Shown one piece after another: positions 16,763 to 25,394 of a DNA stretch of 64,000 bases. Numbering within the stretch: the stretch's first letter is position 1; each line of letters opens with the position of its first letter. Source of the DNA: UBA3210 sp048359995 (GTDB taxonomy: Bacteria; Bacillota_I; Bacilli_A; RFN20; CAG-449); the NCBI GenBank assembly GCA_048359995.1, contig DBGCPK010000019.1, positions 1-64,000 of the forward strand. Reading direction: 5' to 3'. Position numbers and translations under genes: made by a program. The notes beneath the pieces were generated by a model that worked only from the letters and a program-made list of their open reading frames with translations, made no database searches and had not been told where the DNA came from.

Positions 16763-16969
16763 ATGGAAAAGTACATTGTAAACGGAAAAATTAATTCGAG
16801 ATATATCGCTGAAAAAGAGTTTGCTTCTTCCGATCAGGCGCTGGCGTACATAGATCGCCTTTGCACCAGATACGATCTTCAAGTCGAAGATATCATCAAT
16901 GAAAAATTTGAAGACACTTATGTAGTAGACTATTATAATCAGTTCAGCGTGAAAATGCTCAGAGCATAA
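16763..16969 (+). CDS. small acidic protein, function unknown
   Basis: A 68-residue soluble protein starting MEKYIVNGKINSRYIAEKEF, preceded by AAGGAGG and followed by a strong terminator, so it is a real single-gene unit. I do not recognise a family. Two cre-like sites lie upstream, which suggests carbon-catabolite control. Confidence 0.65.
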   Translation: MEKYIVNGKINSRYIAEKEFASSDQALAYIDRLCTRYDLQVEDIINEKFEDTYVVDYYNQFSVKMLRA

Positions 16970-16988
16970 TGAATTTGTTTTTCACGAA

Positions 16989-17018
16989 AGTCCGGATCAT
17001 CTGATTCGGACTTTTTTT
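16989..17018 (+). terminator. intrinsic terminator
   Basis: A 10-bp stem (AGTCCGGATC / GATTCGGACT, one G-T pair), ATCT loop and a run of seven T. It ends the 68-residue gene. Confidence 0.9.
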
Positions 17019-17057
17019 GGCAAAAAAAATTGCAGAATGAATCTGCAATTTCTCTGA

Positions 17058-18194
17058 TTATTCTCCGACTTCGATCGTTGCGTCGACGAATTCGGCATAG
17101 CGGGCAAAGCGTTTGACGGATTCGATGACCGAAACGACCTGATCTTTTGAATCGTAAACTTCCCCCGCCAATACCAATCGTTTTTGTTTGTTGTAGAGTT
17201 TGAATTGGAAACGGCTGTTTTTGTCTTTGAAAATAAGGAATTTTCCCGTATAGACGATTTCGCGGAATTTTTCGAGACTGTCTTTACACGAATTCGCGGA
17301 TTTGTACATCTGAGAGGTGGCGATAACCCTTCCGTTGGATGCGATCAGTTGATAAAAGAATCCGTCGTCGCCGGAAGATAATTTCAGTTTTCCTTTTTCT
17401 TCCGGTTTCACATCTTCGATAAATTCTTCAACCTCGAAATGATCGTCGGCTTCTTCGAGTTCGATTTTGTCGGTAACGACGAATTTCTTAAATGATTCGC
17501 TCGCGGACAAGGCGCTTGCTTTTGTCTTGTAATTCGCAGAGGTGGCCAGACAACGACCTTGTTTGGTCATAATACGGAAAGAGAAGAGACCATGTTTGTC
17601 CTCGACGATTTCGATTTTGGCCGATTCTGCATTCCGTTTGATCGTTTCGATTCCGTTTCTCGCGGCCTTTTCGCTGATATAAATTTCGGAGACGACGAGA
17701 ATCTCGCCGTTGGAGGCTTTCAGACGGTAGCGATAATCCGTGCCGCTTTGAGAGATGGTGAACTTACCGAAACTTCTCTTCGTCATCGGTTCGACCGCTA
17801 TTTCGTCGGTATCATCGTGATCTTCGATGACTTTCTTATTCTTTTTTGGGGGAACTTTTGTCGTATTTTTCTTTGCCGTCGGCGTTGAATTTTTTTCTTT
17901 CGTCTCAATTGGCGCTTCTTCTCGGATTTCTTCCGGCTTTTCGACGGAAATTTCCTCCGCTACCGGTTTTTCCGACACTTCTTCCGCCGGTTCTTTCTTT
18001 TGAACATCTGCTTCTATCGGCTCTTCTTGATGCGCCGAAATCGCTTTTTTCTTCTTTTTCGAAGCCCGGATCGGCAGAATGACGGCAAGCAGAATCAAAA
18101 CGACAACGACAACCGCGACGAACCAAAAGATCAGTTTCGAGGCAGTTGAATCGGTATTGAGAGTCTCACTGATCCATTCATATATGCTATTCAT
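17058..18194 (-). CDS. membrane-anchored protein with four DUF1508 (YegP-type) repeats
   Basis: A 378-residue protein: an N-terminal membrane helix (about 20-45), a KKKKK stop, a low-complexity Glu/Pro/Lys linker to about residue 135, then four repeats of the DUF1508/YegP fold. Each reads like YRYRLKASNGEILVVSEIY followed by a helix (repeats near 147, 196, 268 and 318). Stand-alone YegP proteins have one or two repeats and no membrane anchor. Orientation is uncertain; the basic stretch after the helix favours cytosolic repeats. I start at the ATG at 18194, which has GGAGG 9 bases upstream; an earlier ATG adds six residues. Function is unknown. Confidence 0.7.
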   Translation of the reverse strand: MNSIYEWISETLNTDSTASKLIFWFVAVVVVVLILLAVILPIRASKKKKKAISAHQEEPIEADVQKKEPAEEVSEKPVAEEISVEKPEEIREEAPIETKEKNSTPTAKKNTTKVPPKKNKKVIEDHDDTDEIAVEPMTKRSFGKFTISQSGTDYRYRLKASNGEILVVSEIYISEKAARNGIETIKRNAESAKIEIVEDKHGLFSFRIMTKQGRCLATSANYKTKASALSASESFKKFVVTDKIELEEADDHFEVEEFIEDVKPEEKGKLKLSSGDDGFFYQLIASNGRVIATSQMYKSANSCKDSLEKFREIVYTGKFLIFKDKNSRFQFKLYNKQKRLVLAGEVYDSKDQVVSVIESVKRFARYAEFVDATIEVGE

Positions 18195-18295
18195 AAAAAA
18201 GTACCTCCACAATTCCTACAATTATTTATATTATAAATAAAAAAATTTTATAATTCCATATGAAAAGAAAAAAAACGGTTTTTGAACAAAAAGCC

Positions 18296-18324
18296 TTGAA
18301 ATAGAAAGAGTCATTTTGTAAACT
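18296..18324 (+). promoter_or_regulatory. promoter of tRNA-Thr
   Basis: TTGAAA (18296-18301), 17-base spacer, TAAACT (18319-18324); the tRNA begins 18 bases downstream. Confidence 0.6.
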
Positions 18325-18342
18325 GAGTCAAGCGAGGATAAT

Positions 18343-18418
18343 GCCGACTTGGCTCAATTGGCAGAGCAATTGATTTGTAATCAATAGGTTACTGGTTCGA
18401 TTCCGGTAGTCGGCACCA
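18343..18418 (+). tRNA. tRNA-Thr (anticodon TGT)
   Basis: A complete cloverleaf: acceptor GCCGACT / AGTCGGC, D-arm GCTC/GAGC, anticodon stem ATTGA/TCAAT with loop TTTGTAA, T-arm ACTGG TTCGATT CCGGT, and an encoded CCA (18416-18418). It reads ACA and, by wobble, other Thr codons. It has its own promoter and terminator. Confidence 0.97.
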
Positions 18419-18430
18419 TTTATTTATTCA

Positions 18431-18456
18431 AAAGTACGGGATCCCGTACTTTTTTT
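18431..18456 (+). terminator. terminator of tRNA-Thr
   Basis: A perfect palindrome AAAGTACGGGATCCCGTACTTT followed by T residues, 13 bases after the tRNA. Confidence 0.85.
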
Positions 18457-18515
18457 ATAAAGAAACGTAAACGAGAATTTAGTTGAACGTTTTCTGCAAC
18501 AACGGCTTTCTTTTC

Positions 18516-18541
18516 AAAAAAAAAGAGGGCAATGCCTCTTT
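18516..18541 (-). terminator. terminator of the NYN-domain gene
   Basis: On the minus strand a 7-bp stem (AAAGAGG / CCTCTTT, 6-base loop) runs into a T-run of nine. The stem begins in the stop codon of the gene. Confidence 0.8.
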
Positions 18542-19449
18542 TATGATTGAGCTTCTTGATCGATAATTTCCAAATACGCCTTTGTTTTGTCTTCCGTCTC
18601 GTTCTTTACATCGAAATTCATCTTCGAGTAAACGTCGAATTTCACTCTTTTCGGAAATTTGTCGGGATACTTTTTCTTGATTTCGCTGGTAATCGAAGTC
18701 AAGAGATACTTTCCGGGCTTGTGCGTGTCCAAAAACTGTTGTACCAAAGGTTTAAATTCTTCGAGAAATCGAATCTCTTGATTCTGTTTTTCGAGTTTTC
18801 GCTCCTCTTCCAATCGTTTTTGTTCCTCTTTCAGTCTTTTTTGCTCTTCTCTTGTCGCTGCGTCTCTAAGCGGTTTCGCCGGTTTTGTCTTTGGCTTCTT
18901 TTCCGCTTCCGCTTTCGGATTACCATTCTCTTTCATTTTCTCGAATTTCGACGAAAGTTCTTTTTGCTTGACGGCTATTTGGGAAAGCAGATCTTCGCAA
19001 TAAATGAATTCGTTGAACAGAGAAGCGTATTTTTCACTGGTATTGGCGCGATTGCCGACACCGATCAAATATTTTCCTCGTTGTTTCAATTCGAGAACAA
19101 GTTCCGTGTAATCTTTGTCTCCTGCGGCAAATACGAATCCATCGGGATTATCGAGATAAAAGCAATCCATGACTTCGATATAGAATCGAAAATCGGCGTT
19201 GTTTTTATTTTCCGTTTTCGCAGATTCGTTTTTGGCCGTACGAAGTTTTTTATAAGAAACCACGAGTTGAAGACAATTTGTCTTGACGGCTTCGGTTAAA
19301 GACTCCGTATTGGTCAATTTGCTCATGATTATTTTTCTTTTTATCGAAAAATAATTCTTTCTTTGCAGGTAAGAGAAGATTTCTTCGATCAGGGCGAGTT
19401 GATTGACATTTTCGTAATCGATAAAAACTCCTACTTTTTTGTCGTACAT
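18541..19449 (-). CDS. NYN (PIN-like) domain protein, predicted RNase
   Basis: Residues 1-155 form a NYN/LabA-type PIN-like nuclease domain with its acidic metal-binding residues: VFIDYENV (Asp11), NADFRFYIEVMD (Asp86, Asp95) and FAAGDKDYTELV (Asp111, Asp113). A charged coiled coil (about 160-225, EEQKRLKEEQKRLEEERKL) leads to an 80-residue C-terminal domain, possibly of the small winged-helix (LOTUS-like) type often paired with NYN. It probably cleaves or binds RNA in the cytosol; the target is unknown. GGAGGAAAG precedes the ATG. Confidence 0.7.
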   Translation of the reverse strand: MYDKKVGVFIDYENVNQLALIEEIFSYLQRKNYFSIKRKIIMSKLTNTESLTEAVKTNCLQLVVSYKKLRTAKNESAKTENKNNADFRFYIEVMDCFYLDNPDGFVFAAGDKDYTELVLELKQRGKYLIGVGNRANTSEKYASLFNEFIYCEDLLSQIAVKQKELSSKFEKMKENGNPKAEAEKKPKTKPAKPLRDAATREEQKRLKEEQKRLEEERKLEKQNQEIRFLEEFKPLVQQFLDTHKPGKYLLTSITSEIKKKYPDKFPKRVKFDVYSKMNFDVKNETEDKTKAYLEIIDQEAQS

Positions 19450-19557
19450 CTTTCCTCCTTTCTTAAAATTAAATATAGCACAACCATAAGATTTTTGATA
19501 ATAAATGTTAAAAAAAAATCAATTTAAATATATAATAAGGTTATTGGAGAAAAAGTT

Positions 19558-21624
19558 ATGAAAATGAATGCGAAAACGAAAACAAGAATCTTTATTCCCT
19601 TGATCGTCGCTATCGTCGTTTCTGCGGTGGGATTATTCTTTGCCATAGTACAACGCATAGACGATGTATCTAGTACGATTGCATCGTGGAATATTGTGGC
19701 CGATTTACAGGATAACGGCACCTTGCATATTGTCGACACGATCGAATTTCGCAGCGATGATTTCCACTTTTTTGAATACGAAATCGGCTATGGAAAGACG
19801 ATTGTCGAGGGAAGCGGTAATGGTTCGTCTTTCGATTACGACTCCGTTTCCGTCAGCGTTTACGATCGAAGCGGAAAGTATTACTTCCGCGGAGCAAACA
19901 CCGCGACGAGTAATTCGTCGAGTTCGGTTAAAAACGCAGATTGTCTCGGTTTTTCATGGAATCCCGGAGATAAAGAAAACGGCGGTCGACCTTTGAATTA
20001 CTATACTTCGGGACATCAAAAAGAGTTGATTTACATCTACATTCACAATGGTTTTGAATCGACGATGTATTTCGAGTTCGAATATACGATTAAAAATGCT
20101 GTCAACAAATACGAAGATGTTACCGAGTTGAACTGGCAATTCGCTTCTCCTTTGGAACAGATCGCCGTAAAAAACATCACGTTGTGTTTGAACTTTCCCG
20201 ACGGAAGTTCCCGTTATCCGATTGTCGATTCGTGGGACGAAAACGGAATTATGATTTTCGGACACGGAAACGGTAATTCTTCTTTTACTTCGATTTCCGC
20301 GACGAAAGCGGAAGTGTACGGAAAAAAATTAAGCGAAAGTTTGGGAGACGTATTGGAAGTTCGTTCGATCTTTCCGAACAGTCCGTATGATTTGTTCGGC
20401 GCTGTCGAAGCCGAAAATCAAATCGTTTCTTCGCGAAGCGGGAAACAGATTCTGAAAGAAGAAGAGAATCGTCTCGCCGATTTGGATACGCAATCCACGA
20501 ATATGTATCGTTATCATCTCAACTGGTATATTTGGGGAAATGCGATCGCAATTGGCGCCGTCGTGTTGGCGATTATCGTCGGTTATTTCTGTTTTGACAA
20601 AGAGAGAAAGCCGAAATTCGACGCCGAATATCTTCGCGAACCTCCGTCAAAACTTCTTCCAAGCGTACTTTCTTATCTCGTCAACGACCAAGAGATCACG
20701 ACGGAAGCCTTTACGGCCAACATCATCAGTTTGGTTCGGAAAAAATATTTGGAACTGGATTCCAATCACAGCCTCCTGACGGATGAAAAGGCCAATTTCA
20801 TTGTCAAAAAGTGCGAAGATCAAATCGAGAGAGAAGCCATGAATAGCGACGAAATTTTCGTTTACGATTTGCTGTTCAAAAAAATGTTTGCCGGTGCGAA
20901 CGAATTTACAATGGAGGATCTGGACAGAAAGATGCGCAAGGAATCTTCCGCGGAAACATTTTCAAAAAGCGTTTCGGCTTGGAAGGAAAGCGGCGTCAAG
21001 GCGGCGAAAAAGTGCGGTTTCTACGACAAACTCAAAATAACCGGAATTTTTTCCCTGATCGGAATCGGCGCTTTGATCTACGGAATCGCCAGCGTTTTCG
21101 TCCACTATATCGACTACTTCCTTCCTGTCCCTGCCGTTATTCTTTCTGTTCTTTCGACAGGAGCTGGCACATTTGCTTTGATTTATTTCGCTTCGATTAC
21201 CCGAAAGTCGAAATACGGAATCGAAGAGTATACAAAGTGGATGGCTTTCAAAAAATTTCTTTGCGAATTCTCTCATTTTGAAGATTACGATATGATGAGC
21301 GTTGTCGTTTGGGAAGAGTATTTGGTCTATGCGACGGTGTTAGGAATCGCGGATTTAGTCGAAAAGCAGATGCGTATCAAATTGAAACAGGAGAATCTCA
21401 ATGAAGCGGGAGACGTCACGCTGAACGGATTCGATCTGTATATGATCCTTTACCTCAACAGAATGTCAAGACGCATGGTTTTCTATTCGACCCTTGCGAA
21501 TCAAACCTTAACCAAAGCGAAAGCTGCGCGGATGGCTTCGACAGCAGGAAAGATCGCTTCTTCGGGCGGTTTCGGGGGTCATTCTTCCGGCGGTGGCGGC
21601 GGACATGGAGGCAGAGCGGGATAA
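19558..21624 (+). CDS. DUF2207 (YciQ-type) membrane protein
   Basis: A 688-residue protein: an N-terminal membrane helix (about 9-29), a beta-rich external DUF2207 domain (about 38-310), a second helix (YIWGNAIAIGAVVLAIIVGY), a cytoplasmic domain starting with the family's LPSVLSYLVNDQEITTEAF segment, two more helices near 495-545, and a Gly/Ser/His-rich end (GGHSSGGGGGHGGRAG) typical of the family. Members commonly sit beside LemA, as here. Function is unknown but envelope-related. GGAG lies 9 bases upstream of the ATG. Confidence 0.85.
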   Translation: MKMNAKTKTRIFIPLIVAIVVSAVGLFFAIVQRIDDVSSTIASWNIVADLQDNGTLHIVDTIEFRSDDFHFFEYEIGYGKTIVEGSGNGSSFDYDSVSVSVYDRSGKYYFRGANTATSNSSSSVKNADCLGFSWNPGDKENGGRPLNYYTSGHQKELIYIYIHNGFESTMYFEFEYTIKNAVNKYEDVTELNWQFASPLEQIAVKNITLCLNFPDGSSRYPIVDSWDENGIMIFGHGNGNSSFTSISATKAEVYGKKLSESLGDVLEVRSIFPNSPYDLFGAVEAENQIVSSRSGKQILKEEENRLADLDTQSTNMYRYHLNWYIWGNAIAIGAVVLAIIVGYFCFDKERKPKFDAEYLREPPSKLLPSVLSYLVNDQEITTEAFTANIISLVRKKYLELDSNHSLLTDEKANFIVKKCEDQIEREAMNSDEIFVYDLLFKKMFAGANEFTMEDLDRKMRKESSAETFSKSVSAWKESGVKAAKKCGFYDKLKITGIFSLIGIGALIYGIASVFVHYIDYFLPVPAVILSVLSTGAGTFALIYFASITRKSKYGIEEYTKWMAFKKFLCEFSHFEDYDMMSVVVWEEYLVYATVLGIADLVEKQMRIKLKQENLNEAGDVTLNGFDLYMILYLNRMSRRMVFYSTLANQTLTKAKAARMASTAGKIASSGGFGGHSSGGGGGHGGRAG

Positions 21625-21693
21625 AATATCAAAAATATATTTATCTTCGTACTAAAAAATGATATGATACTTTTAGATATGGAGGAAACAAAA

Positions 21694-22299
21694 ATGATTC
21701 ACTTTCTTTTGGGAACCGGCGCGATTATCGGCATTGTGGTCGCCGCAGTCGTCGTCATTCTGATCATTGCCATAGTGGCTTGGTTTGTCAATACGTATAA
21801 TAAACTCGTGAAAGGGAGAAACCGCGTGGAAAATTCGTGGGCGCAGATCGACGTTCAATTGAAAAGAAGATTCGATCTGATTCCGAATCTGGTGGAAACC
21901 GTCAAGGCTTATGCCAAACACGAAAGCGATATTCTGACGAAATTTGCGGACGCGAGAAAGATGTACGATAGTGCCAGAAACAGCGGCTCGGTTCAATCTC
22001 TTGCCGAAGCGGACGCGAATTTGAGCAAGGCTTTGAACATCGCGGTCAACGCGGTCAAGGAACAATATCCGGAGTTGCAGGCTAACTCCAATTACAAATC
22101 GTTGATGAACGATCTCAAAGATTGCGAGAATAAGATTTCTTACAATCGTCAATTCTACAACGACACCGTACTTTCTTATTCCAATCTCCGTCAATTGTTT
22201 CCGTCGAGCATCGTCGCTTCCATGTTTCATTTCGAAGCAAAAGAATATTTCCGCGTAATCGACGAAGAGAGCAGAGAAGCCCCGAAAGTCAGTTTTTGA
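21694..22299 (+). CDS. lemA: LemA family membrane protein
   Basis: A 201-residue protein with an N-terminal membrane helix (IIGIVVAAVVVILIIAIVAWF) and then the LemA helical domain with NRVENSWAQIDVQLKRRFDL, IPNLVETVKAYAKHE, SLMNDLKDCENKISYNRQFYN and a late FPSSIVASMFHF. I choose ATG 21694 because GGAGG is 8 bases upstream; an earlier ATG would add ten residues before the helix. LemA proteins and DUF2207 proteins recur as neighbours and may work together at the membrane; their job is unclear. Confidence 0.93.
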   Translation: MIHFLLGTGAIIGIVVAAVVVILIIAIVAWFVNTYNKLVKGRNRVENSWAQIDVQLKRRFDLIPNLVETVKAYAKHESDILTKFADARKMYDSARNSGSVQSLAEADANLSKALNIAVNAVKEQYPELQANSNYKSLMNDLKDCENKISYNRQFYNDTVLSYSNLRQLFPSSIVASMFHFEAKEYFRVIDEESREAPKVSF

Positions 22300-22302
22300 T
22301 GA

Positions 22303-22809
22303 ATGAACAAAGTTTTTAAAGAAGGAACTTTTTTCGGGAAAATCGAAGCGTTCTTCTGGAAACTTTACAGCAAAGAACCGTTGAGATTTATCTTTTGGGG
22401 AGGAATCAACACATTGATCACTCTCATCAACACGATGCTTCTCAACTTATGCTTTACACAAGTAGAGTGGTCGACGAAATTTCTAGGGAGAACGATCGAC
22501 ATTCCTTTTATCATCGCCTTTATCATCGGCATTCCGATCGCATATACTACGCATACGATTTTTACGTTTAAGGTTCGGTGGTCGTGGAAAAGGCTGGCGA
22601 GATATCCGTTGAGTTCGATTCCGAATTTTCTCTTGCAATCGGCGCTGATCTATGTCTTAGGCGAACTCTGCGGTTTGAATTCTTACGTGGTTTACGTTCT
22701 CGCGGCGATATTACCGCTTCCGATTATGTTCTTCATCAACAAATTTTTGGTCGAACCGATTAAAATCAAAAGAAAAAAGGCGTCCGATTCACCCGAAAAC
22801 GGCGAATAG
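22303..22809 (+). CDS. GtrA family membrane protein
   Basis: A 168-residue protein with four membrane helices and the GtrA signature FIFWGGINTLITLINTMLLN near the start, PIAYTTHTIFTFK in the middle and LPLPIMFFINKFLV at the end. GtrA proteins take part in moving lipid-linked sugars across the membrane. It starts 3 bases after lemA without a clear ribosome-binding site and precedes a flippase-like protein and a glycosyltransferase, which fits glycolipid or wall-polymer decoration. Confidence 0.85.
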   Translation: MNKVFKEGTFFGKIEAFFWKLYSKEPLRFIFWGGINTLITLINTMLLNLCFTQVEWSTKFLGRTIDIPFIIAFIIGIPIAYTTHTIFTFKVRWSWKRLARYPLSSIPNFLLQSALIYVLGELCGLNSYVVYVLAAILPLPIMFFINKFLVEPIKIKRKKASDSPENGE

Positions 22810-22818
22810 GCGCTTTTT
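22774..22818 (+). terminator. probable terminator at the end of the GtrA gene
   Basis: An imperfect hairpin (an A-run and GGCG pairing with CGC and a T-run, inner CCG/CGG with an AAAA loop) overlaps the stop and ends in TTTTT. Several mismatches lower confidence. Confidence 0.45.
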
Positions 22819-22881
22819 CGGTTATCATAAAAACGATAAACTCCTCTCTATTGCTTATCATCGAAAGAGAGAAGTGATATA

Positions 22882-24225
22882 ATGAAAAAATCGAAAGGGC
22901 GGATAGCGATGGCTGAGCAGACAAAAAAAAAGAAACTGACTAAGCAAGGTCGGAAATATGCGATTAACATTGCGATTATGGTCGTCGTAACGGCGATTGC
23001 CTTTTATTTTATTTTGAAAGATAATCCGGGAAAAGTTATTCAAAATCTTTCGAATTGCGACTTGAAATACATCTTTATCGCTTTGGCCATTATGTTGGGA
23101 TTTTATCTGGTGGAATCCTTGATTTTGACGATTTTAGCCAAGATGTACAAGCGAAATTATCATTTTCACAAGGGTTTTCTCAATTGCATGATCGGCGCGT
23201 TTTTTTCGGGAATTACGCCGAGCAATTCCGGAGGTCAGTTCGTTCAGGCATATACCTTTTCAAAGCAGGGAATTAAAGTTACCAATGCGGCCTCCATTCT
23301 TTTGATGCACTTTATCGTGTATCAAATGGTGAGCGTTTTATTTTCTGCGGGTATTTTGATTTTCAAATTCAACGAATTGAGAGCATATACGCAACCGATC
23401 AGCATTTTCGGATTCGATTTCGAAATCCTTTCTCTTTCAATTCTCGGTTTTGCGATCAACGCGGTGATTATTCTCGTTCTGTTTTTTGCCGCGTTCTCTA
23501 AGAAACTCCATCATCTGATTACGACTACGGGCGTAAGCATTATGTATAAACTCCACATTGTGAAAAACAAAGAACAGAAAGCGTTGGAATTAAGCACGAA
23601 ATTCGAGACTTTCCGCATCGAACTCAGAAGGCTGTTGCAGAACGGTGGAGTTTTAATCATCACCGTTTTGCTTTTTCTGGTCAAAATGGTTCTTTACAAT
23701 ATCATTCCGTATTTCGTGGCATTGGCTTTGGGCGTCGGATTTCAAAGCGATAACGTTCTGATGAACATAGTCGATTCGACCTGCATGTCGCTGTTCTCGA
23801 CGACGATTACTTCGATGGTTCCGATCCCTGGCGCTTCCGGAGGCGCGGAACTCGTTTTTCGGATGCTTTTCGACAAGTTTTTCGTGGCGGACGGCGCACA
23901 GTTGTCGGCCATTATTCTGCTTTGGCGGGCGATCACATACTATCTTGGCTTGATTCTCGGCTTCTTGGTTTTTATTTTCTATCACGAATCTCCGAAACAA
24001 GAATCGCTTCACGGTAATGCCAAAACCCTGTTACAATTGAGAATCGTTACTTTTGACGATGAAAACAAGACGTTGGCTATGGCGGACGACGACGAAGACG
24101 AACCGACCGACGAGGAGGAACTTACTCCGGAAGAAATCGAGGCCAGATTCAAGAAATTGAAAGAGGAATTGGCGCATCAACTGAAAAAGAACGAGGATTC
24201 CCTCGAAAAGGAGGAAAAGAAATGA
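22882..24225 (+). CDS. flippase-like membrane protein (UPF0104 / MprF N-terminal-like)
   Basis: A 447-residue protein with about seven or eight membrane helices. Conserved family segments are FFSGITPSNSGGQFVQAYTF and PIPGASGGAELVFRMLF, the paired glycine-rich re-entrant motifs of the lysylphosphatidylglycerol synthase transmembrane family. The last 80 residues are an acidic, charged cytoplasmic tail. The family moves or presents lipids, and here it is translationally coupled (ATGA overlap) to a glycosyltransferase, which suggests handling of a glycolipid such as a lipoteichoic-acid anchor. Confidence 0.8.
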   Translation: MKKSKGRIAMAEQTKKKKLTKQGRKYAINIAIMVVVTAIAFYFILKDNPGKVIQNLSNCDLKYIFIALAIMLGFYLVESLILTILAKMYKRNYHFHKGFLNCMIGAFFSGITPSNSGGQFVQAYTFSKQGIKVTNAASILLMHFIVYQMVSVLFSAGILIFKFNELRAYTQPISIFGFDFEILSLSILGFAINAVIILVLFFAAFSKKLHHLITTTGVSIMYKLHIVKNKEQKALELSTKFETFRIELRRLLQNGGVLIITVLLFLVKMVLYNIIPYFVALALGVGFQSDNVLMNIVDSTCMSLFSTTITSMVPIPGASGGAELVFRMLFDKFFVADGAQLSAIILLWRAITYYLGLILGFLVFIFYHESPKQESLHGNAKTLLQLRIVTFDDENKTLAMADDDEDEPTDEEELTPEEIEARFKKLKEELAHQLKKNEDSLEKEEKK

Positions 24226-25394
24226 GAATCGGACTTTTTTCTGAAACTTTTCCACCGGAAATCAACGGAGTGGCTACGGCGACGAAATCGCTTTACGATG
24301 CGTTTAAGCGAAACGGACACGAAGTTTATGTCATCACGACAAATCCTTTCGGAAAGAAGATCGAATTTCGCGACGATATTCTTCGTATTCCGGGGATAAC
24401 CTTGAAATTTCTATATTCTTATAAAATGGCGGGGTTTATCAATCCGAAAGCGACCAAAATCATCAAAAAACTTCGTTTGGACATCATTCACGTGCAGACG
24501 GAAGCGGGAATCGGCATATACGGACGCCTCTTGGCGAACAAACTGAGCATTCCCTTAGTGTACACGTATCACACGATGTATGTGGACTATACTTACTATG
24601 TCACCAAAGGAGTAATGGATCCGGCGGCGAAAGGAATCGTCAAAAAATGGACAAAAGCCGTTTCTACGAACGTTACCGAGATGACGACGCCTTCGTTGAA
24701 GACGAAAACCGCCTTGCGCGAATACGGTGTAGATCGCTACATCAGCGTCATTCCCAACGGCATCGATCTGGAGATGTTCGAAGAAAAGAATATCGACAAG
24801 GAGTTTATCCGAGAATTCAAGAAAAAATACCATTTGGAAGGCAAATATCTGCTTTTGAGTTTGGGACGGATTGCCAAAGAAAAAGCCATCGACGTGCTGC
24901 TCTACGGATATGCGGAATATTTGAAAAATCCTTCCTTGAAAAACACGATGCTTCTCATCGTCGGCGATGGTCCGGATAAAAACAATTTGGAAAAATTGGC
25001 GATGGAACTCGGAATTATGCGCAATGTCGTCTTTGTCGGAAAAGTTCCTCACGAACAGGTGCCGTATTTCTATGCGATGAGCAACCTTTATCTTTCCGCT
25101 TCGACTTCGGAAACGCAGGGATTGACCTTTATCGAAGCGATCGCCGCGAAAACGCTGGTATTCTGCAAATACGACGAGAATCTTGAAGAAGTAATCAAAG
25201 AGGGAAAAACCGGTTATTTCTTCTACGATCTACGTTCGTTCGATCAAAAACTTCGGTTCATTCTTTCGTTGAACGATGAAGAGCGCAGGAAGATTATCGA
25301 AGATGCTTATTTGGAAAATCAACGCTATTCTATCGACGCTTTTTACGAAAATATGTTGGAGGTTTATCATCGTGCTATCCGAAAAATGTGGTAA
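24222..25394 (+). CDS. GT4-family glycosyltransferase, probable diacylglycerol glucosyltransferase
   Basis: A 390-residue two-lobed retaining glycosyltransferase. The N-terminus IGLFSETFPPEINGVATA and DIIHVQTEAGIGIYG are those of diacylglycerol glucosyltransferases. The C-lobe has LLLSLGRIAKEKAID, the nucleotide-sugar-binding VGDGPDKNNLE and the EX7E motif in SETQGLTFIEAIA. It probably transfers glucose from UDP-glucose to diacylglycerol at the inner membrane face. It overlaps the flippase gene by 4 bases and recX by 23. Confidence 0.85.
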   Translation: MRIGLFSETFPPEINGVATATKSLYDAFKRNGHEVYVITTNPFGKKIEFRDDILRIPGITLKFLYSYKMAGFINPKATKIIKKLRLDIIHVQTEAGIGIYGRLLANKLSIPLVYTYHTMYVDYTYYVTKGVMDPAAKGIVKKWTKAVSTNVTEMTTPSLKTKTALREYGVDRYISVIPNGIDLEMFEEKNIDKEFIREFKKKYHLEGKYLLLSLGRIAKEKAIDVLLYGYAEYLKNPSLKNTMLLIVGDGPDKNNLEKLAMELGIMRNVVFVGKVPHEQVPYFYAMSNLYLSASTSETQGLTFIEAIAAKTLVFCKYDENLEEVIKEGKTGYFFYDLRSFDQKLRFILSLNDEERRKIIEDAYLENQRYSIDAFYENMLEVYHRAIRKMW

